A stretch of DNA of 64,000 nucleotides from Paraphysoderma sedebokerense (Eukaryota > Blastocladiomycota > Physodermatomycetes > Physodermatales > Physodermataceae), in the NCBI GenBank assembly GCA_025602915.1, contig JAHLJZ010000002.1, forward strand, positions 744,001 to 808,000, in the 5' to 3' direction. This document shows positions 61,824 through 64,000 of this stretch, piece by piece. Within the stretch, counting starts at the first letter, position 1. Every line of letters starts with the position of its first letter. A program made the translations under genes and the position numbers. The notes beneath the pieces are model-generated. The model saw nothing but the letters and a program-made list of their open reading frames with translations. It ran no database searches and had not been told where the DNA came from.

Positions 61824-63549
61824 TTAGAATACAGTAACACTCTCTATGATGCCGGCTTTCGTCACTTTGTAAATACCATTCTTGAACCCCCAAATTAACG
61901 ATGAGGATGACGGTAGCTGCGAGTTGGTCTTAATATTATTTTTATCTGATTTTGACGCTTTGCCTGACTTTGGTTTATTTGATTTGTGATTCTTGTGATT
62001 CTTCTCAGATTTGGCGTCTGAATTAGAAATAGAGTTCAACGATGCGTCGGATTTCAAATTCGCAGAATCGGAAGAAGCCGATGTTGGGTGAGTTAAACAT
62101 AAGTCTCGAGAAAACACGACGGGGGGATCAGTGGGTTCTCCGAGCAGGGATTTGAGTTGCGAGAGGGTTGTCGATGGTGTAATCGAAACCGGGGAACCTT
62201 TCAGGAGATTGTAAATCAACGTCACGTCGGACGAATGATAAGAAAGGAAAAAAGGCTTACCATCAGACTTTACTTCATCATCCACCAAGATGCTGAAGTT
62301 ACACATTGAGTATCTATGAAACTCATAGCAACCGGGAACATTACAGTGCACAACTAGTTTTTTCAGAGTGTGCAATTTAGAACAAAATTGCATATCAATT
62401 CCTAGGTCGTAGTAGTTATAAAAGTAATCGTTGGACTTGGGTAGTTTATTATGTATAAGTATCGATTCTGGTGCAGCTGAGGCCGATGCTGGAGAAGAGC
62501 CAGAATGTGGGGAGGTAGCGGATGGGGATGTTAAAGCTTTATAATATATTGTCGAAGGTGGCCCAAAATAATGCCGCACATCCTGAGGAGTGGTGACCTT
62601 AAAGTGAAGAGTAATCGAACGCTGAGTGAATGTAACAGATTTTTGAGGCTAAATTGGGCGAGATCAACCGAAATTCAGCAAGATAATACCAAAGAAAAGC
62701 TATAAGTGAAAACTTTGTTACCCGTATTATTACTTGTTCATAATAGTATGGATAAAACGACGGAGAATGTAAATCAGGTAACGATGGAGTAGAAATGGTT
62801 GGCGACGGTGTGGTACTGTCAAGGGAAATATCAATTGTACTAAGAACTGGAGTCGTTCCGTCTGGAAACTCTAGCGGTAAGTCTTTTGAAGATACAAGAG
62901 AAATGTGCTTGGGGGGTATCGGGAAAGTGAATTTGACGCCAGGGTAGGTTAGATGGTACTCGCATCGTTTCTTATCAACAGTACCGGCATAGGTAGGTCT
63001 ATTGCGTTGAGAGATGTTGAATGAAGAGCATAAAGAAGGTATTGCAGTCAAATGAAACTCACCCAAAGGTTCGATATACTGTTACCAAGGTTGGAGTGAC
63101 TCGTTCCGAGCTGATGGCGAGAATGCAAAGGTTAGGGCCTTACCATTGACTGCGATAGACATGACTTAAAACAGGCGCACATACTTGAACTCTTTTCCTC
63201 TGTAGAGCAAAATACACTTTGAGGGATCGTATATTGATACCGACTTTATGCGCTGAGTGGTCGAATCCACATAAACGACAATACCATTGCGCGGCAGATG
63301 CACGATAATATCGGTTTGGTAAGGGTTCTAGGATCCACAGTGAAGGCCATGGTTAGCAGTCATGGAGGAGGTATCATCAAAGAAGGATAGTATAAAATGA
63401 ACTACCGATGAGTTGTACTTGAACTGGACGGAGGGGATAGAAGCAGCATTGTGGACGAGAAGGTCGAGGAAGGGGCGCAATGGAGAGTTGAGGAGAATGA
63501 AGCCGCACGCCGAGGACGGGACGATGTCTAGCACCAGCGGGTTTTCCAT
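61824..63549 (-). CDS. PHAF1: Phagophore/phagosome assembly factor 1 family protein (UPF0183)
   Basis: Homolog of human C16orf70/PHAF1 (with BCAS3 it is recruited to forming autophagosomes). Read from ATG 63549 (MENPLVLDIVPSSACGFIL) through short exons to the stop at 61824. Blocks that match are the N-terminal VQFKYNSS, a NPYQTDIIVHLPRNGIVVYVD-type exon, GVKFTFPIP (human LSFSFQL), the diagnostic SNDYFYNYYDLGIDMQF (human CNDYFFNYFTLGVDI), LKKLVVHCNVPGCYEFHRY and WGFKNGIYKVTKAGIIESVTVF at the end. A Ser/Lys-rich insert near residue 330 (KNHKNHKSNKPKSGKASKSDK) is not in the animal protein. Two E-boxes lie 122-151 bp upstream. Confidence 0.9.
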
Positions 63550-63670
63550 CTTGATGTGTGTGTCTGTCAGATAATGCAATGTCCTGGATGGAATGTAGTC
63601 AGTATGTAGTCTGCATGGAATGTCGTTAATTGCAGAGCGAAGGGAACTGCGATCACGCCTGATCACCGCG

Positions 63671-63700
63671 CACGTGACTTACCCGCTTACATCACGTGAC
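63671..63700. promoter_or_regulatory. Two CACGTGAC E-boxes upstream of PHAF1
   Basis: CACGTGAC occurs at 63671-63678 and TCACGTGAC at 63692-63700, in the same orientation and about 22 bp apart. They lie 122-151 bp before the ATG at 63549. Paired E-boxes about two helical turns apart would allow two dimers to bind on the same face. Function is inferred. Confidence 0.5.
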
Positions 63701-64000
63701 AGCTAGCTTAATTAGGGTACCGTCGCTCTGGGCACAGTTTCAATCAAGCTAGCTCTGGAGCAATTCAGCGCACAATTTAAACGTATATTAATTAATTCCC
63801 TTCGGAAATGTAACAGTCTCTGCAATACGTATATCTTTATGTAACACAAATGAATAGGATTTTGAAAACAATTCTAGGAGAAAAATAAAACTATATCAAT
63901 CTTGAGTTTTGAACTCCGAATTCGCTCCTTCGTCGTTGTCATTCCCGTGTCGTCTCCAGTCTCCATCCCATCCACACCTTTTTAAAGACAAATCACCCAA
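63701..64000. other. End of window, no gene recognised
   Basis: The last 300 bp contain AT-rich sequence with short poly-T and poly-A runs and no convincing frame or motif. It may be the beginning of the promoter or 3' end of a gene beyond the window. Confidence 0.4.

Overview
The window reads as nuclear DNA of a fungus. Genes carry many short GT-AG introns (about 50-90 bp, with GTATGT/GTAAGT donors and CTAAC/CTAAAC-like branch regions) and sit close together on both strands. Products include fungal forms (AIM18-type chalcone-isomerase-fold protein, Ump1/POMP, a SGT1 without TPR) beside proteins usually missing from ascomycete yeasts (focadhesin, PHAF1/UPF0183, a C1-domain Raf-like kinase). 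Complex I is represented by NDUFS8. That mixture suggests an early-diverging, perhaps zoosporic, lineage; this is inference from gene content, not a species call. I saw no rRNA, tRNA, CRISPR, virus-derived element or clear transposon.

Left part (1-20.4 kb): the 3' end of a Qc-SNARE gene; two unrecognised genes, one coiled-coil; NDUFS8; RNA 3'-phosphate cyclase; a long DDB1/Rse1-like propeller protein; a receptor-like single-pass membrane protein; an uncertain small gene; a bHLH-zipper transcription factor; proteasome maturation factor POMP; and a GRASP Golgi protein.

Middle (21-43.7 kb): NatC subunit NAA35, Raf-like kinase, GGTase-I beta subunit, focadhesin, an oligopeptidase B-like enzyme, DNA ligase I and SGT1.

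Right part (44.5-64 kb): a cluster of three paralogous seven-helix membrane proteins, an AIM18-like protein, a fascin-like membrane protein, a tail-anchored protein, a LENG8/Thp3 SAC3-domain protein, an unrecognised gene, and PHAF1.

The strongest unusual signal is extreme exon structure. To keep the conserved NDUFS8 frame, a 6-nt exon must be followed by a single-nucleotide exon. GRASP has a 6-nt exon and the bHLH gene a 10-nt exon. POMP has a cassette exon with an in-frame stop and a first coding exon that ends right after the ATG. A second theme is the E-box CACGTGAC, found 80-180 bp upstream of five gene starts, including that of the bHLH gene, whose basic region is of the CACGTG-reading type.
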